Assembly (NCBI RefSeq): GCF_900090295.1
Contig: NZ_LT607753.1
Location: 5,146,001-5,210,000, forward strand
Length of the DNA: 64,000 nucleotides
DNA from: Micromonospora coxensis
GTDB taxonomy: Bacteria; Actinomycetota; Actinomycetes; Mycobacteriales; Micromonosporaceae
Reading direction: 5' to 3'
The translations under genes and the position numbers were made by a program. The notes beneath the pieces are model-generated. The model ran no database searches and was not told the origin of the DNA. It worked only from the letters and a program-made list of their open reading frames with translations. Below, piece after piece: positions 62,687 through 64,000 of the stretch. Positions within the stretch are counted from its first letter, which is position 1. Each line of letters begins with the position of its first letter.

Positions 62687-63544
62687 ATGTCCGGAACCGA
62701 GACGCCGCTGATCGAGTCCGGACAGCTCGCCGCCGAGCTGTCCGGGCCCGAGCCGCCCACCCTGCTCGACGTACGCTGGCGGCTCGCCGGCCCGCCCGGG
62801 CGTGACGACTACGCCGCCGGCCACCTGCCCGGCGCGGTCTTCGTCGACCTGGACACCGCGCTCTGCGGCCCGCCCGGCGCCGCTGGCCGGCACCCGCTGC
62901 CCGACCCGGCCGCACTGCAGGCCGCGCTGCGGGCCGCCGGCGTGCGCGCCGGTCACCCCGTCGTCGTGTACGACGGCGGCGACGGCATGGCCGCCGCCCG
63001 CGCCTGGTGGACCCTGCGCTGGGCCGGCCACCGGCAGGTACGCCTGCTGCACGGCGGCTGGCCGGCCTGGCTCGCCGCCGGGCTGCCTACCTCCACCGAG
63101 GTGCCGACCCCGGCCCCGGGCGACGTGGCCGTCCGCCCCGGTGCCCTGCCGGTGCTGGACACCGCCGCCGCGGCGGCTCTGGCGGCGGCCGACGAGGGGG
63201 TGCTGCTGGACGTGCGGGCCGCGCCCCGCTACCGGGGTGAGATGGAGCCGATCGACCCGGTCGCCGGGCACGTGCCCGGCGCGGTGAACCTCCCCGCGCC
63301 GCAGTACGTCACCGACGGTCGTTTCCCGTCCGCCGAGGCGCTGCGCGAGCGGTTCGCCGCCGTCGGGGTGACCGGGGACGCCCCGGTCGGGGCGTACTGC
63401 GGGTCGGGGGTGACCGCCGCGCAGGCGGTGCTCGCCCTGCACCTGGCCGGCCGGCCGGACGCCGCGCTCTACGTCGGCTCGTGGAGTGAGTGGGTGGCCG
63501 ACCCGTCCCGTCCGGTGGCGACGGGGGAGACGCCACGGCCGTGA
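62687..63544 (+). CDS. sseA: 3-mercaptopyruvate / thiosulfate sulfurtransferase
   Basis: 285 residues with two rhodanese domains. The first (about 5-140) contains DVRWRLAGPPGRDDYAAGHL-type features and is inactive. The second (about 155-280) has the active loop AYCGSGVTAAQAVLAL; CGSGVT is the signature of 3-mercaptopyruvate sulfurtransferases rather than classical rhodaneses. It transfers sulfur to thiols or cyanide. ATG 62687, divergent from ideR. Confidence 0.88.
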   Translation: MSGTETPLIESGQLAAELSGPEPPTLLDVRWRLAGPPGRDDYAAGHLPGAVFVDLDTALCGPPGAAGRHPLPDPAALQAALRAAGVRAGHPVVVYDGGDGMAAARAWWTLRWAGHRQVRLLHGGWPAWLAAGLPTSTEVPTPAPGDVAVRPGALPVLDTAAAAALAAADEGVLLDVRAAPRYRGEMEPIDPVAGHVPGAVNLPAPQYVTDGRFPSAEALRERFAAVGVTGDAPVGAYCGSGVTAAQAVLALHLAGRPDAALYVGSWSEWVADPSRPVATGETPRP

Positions 63545-63593
63545 GCCCGCGCGTGCCGTCGGCGGCCGACGGCGCTCGTGCGACGATGACCTC

Positions 63594-64000
63594 ATGTCGG
63601 ACGACACGGTGGTGGTGTGGGACGAGTCCCTGCTCGCCTACGACATGGGCGAGCACCCGCTGGATCCGGTCCGGGTCGAGCTGACCGTCGCGCTCGCCCG
63701 CGAGCTGGGCGTGCTCGACCGGCCGGGGGTCCGGCTGGTCCGGCCCGAGCCGGCCGCCGACGCGCTGCTCACCCGGGTGCACCTGCCCGACTACCTGGAC
63801 GCGGTCCGGGTCGCCCCGCACGACCCGCTCTTCGCCGGGTACGGGCTGGGCACCTCGGACAACCCGGTCTTCGCCGGGATGCACGAGTCCAGCGCCTTGA
63901 TCACCGGGGCCAGCGTGGCCGCCGCCGAGGCGGTCTGGCGGGGCGAGGCCCGTCGCGCGGTCAACGTCGCCGGTGGGCTGCACCACGCCATGCCCGACCG
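63594..64000 (+). CDS. acuC: AcuC-like histone deacetylase family protein (5' part)
   Basis: The first 135 residues are visible and the frame runs off the window. VVVWDESLLAYDMGEHPLDPVR at the start (in outline), VHLPDYLDAV, FAGYGLGTSDNPVFAGMHE and NVAGGLHHAMPD (the catalytic HH pair) are hallmarks of class I HDAC/AcuC proteins. These deacetylate lysines, in acetoin-utilisation loci notably on acetyl-CoA synthetase. ATG 63594. Confidence 0.88.
   Translation, partial: MSDDTVVVWDESLLAYDMGEHPLDPVRVELTVALARELGVLDRPGVRLVRPEPAADALLTRVHLPDYLDAVRVAPHDPLFAGYGLGTSDNPVFAGMHESSALITGASVAAAEAVWRGEARRAVNVAGGLHHAMPD

Overview
This 64 kb window is high-GC actinobacterial chromosome with a strong codon bias (G or C in nearly every third position), many GTG starts, 4-bp ATGA/GTGA gene overlaps and several leaderless promoters. 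Gene content and order fit the family Micromonosporaceae, probably Micromonospora or a close relative. Housekeeping genes in a conserved actinobacterial order (DUF3046, recA, recX, rny, gluABCD, miaB, miaA, dapF, hflX, lexA, nrdR, nrdJ) form the backbone. Shorter accessory stretches are inserted between them. The genus is an inference from style and synteny, not from a marker comparison.

Layout. 0-2.8 kb: the end of an Mnh/Mrp-type Na+/H+ antiporter operon (C-terminus of C, then D, E, F, G). 2.8-6.5 kb: two CNNM/CBS paralogues, preceded by a 33-codon leaderless ORF, and a Spo0M-like protein. 6.6-14 kb: a LeuE-type exporter, a PNPOx-GNAT fusion divergent from a MocR regulator, a UdgX-type uracil-DNA glycosylase, a SnoaL-like protein, a GNAT enzyme, an MFS transporter and DUF3046. 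14-19.3 kb: recA (with SOS box), recX, a BKACE-family gene and RNase Y. 19.3-24.7 kb: gluABCD glutamate ABC transporter, selD and an unknown gene. 24.7-30.3 kb: DUF2277, miaB, a decayed pectate lyase, a secreted GH5-CBM2 cellulase, a long palindromic element and a DUF349 protein. 30.4-38.7 kb: SnoaL-like gene, LigB-like gene, miaA, dapF, malic enzyme, hflX and a Gly-rich membrane protein. 38.8-43.6 kb: lexA (autoregulatory SOS box), nrdR-nrdJ with tandem NrdR boxes. 43.7-49.4 kb: DUF2332, a membrane-anchored alpha/beta hydrolase, asparaginase, DUF5522 and an MFS exporter. 49.5-61 kb: a secreted LamG-like giant, a 2301-residue RHS/YD-repeat protein ending in a Hint domain and a toxin tip, a probable immunity gene, and about 0.7 kb of lower-GC debris. 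61.2-64 kb: a lipoprotein, an IdeR-type metal regulator, a 3-mercaptopyruvate sulfurtransferase and the 5' part of acuC.

How genes work together. recA, recX and lexA form the SOS core, and the two SOS boxes link them. nrdR controls itself and the B12-dependent ribonucleotide reductase nrdJ through paired boxes 32 bp apart. miaA and miaB act in sequence on A37 of tRNAs. gluABCD is one complete importer, with a GTCAC-N6-GTAAC box upstream that suggests nitrogen or MtrA-type control. The most distinctive accessory system is the secreted LamG protein, RHS-Hint-toxin and small-protein cassette at 49.5-60.5 kb. It reads as a polymorphic toxin system whose tip and immunity gene have base composition unlike the rest of the locus. 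No tRNA, rRNA, CRISPR array, insertion sequence or phage structural gene was recognised.
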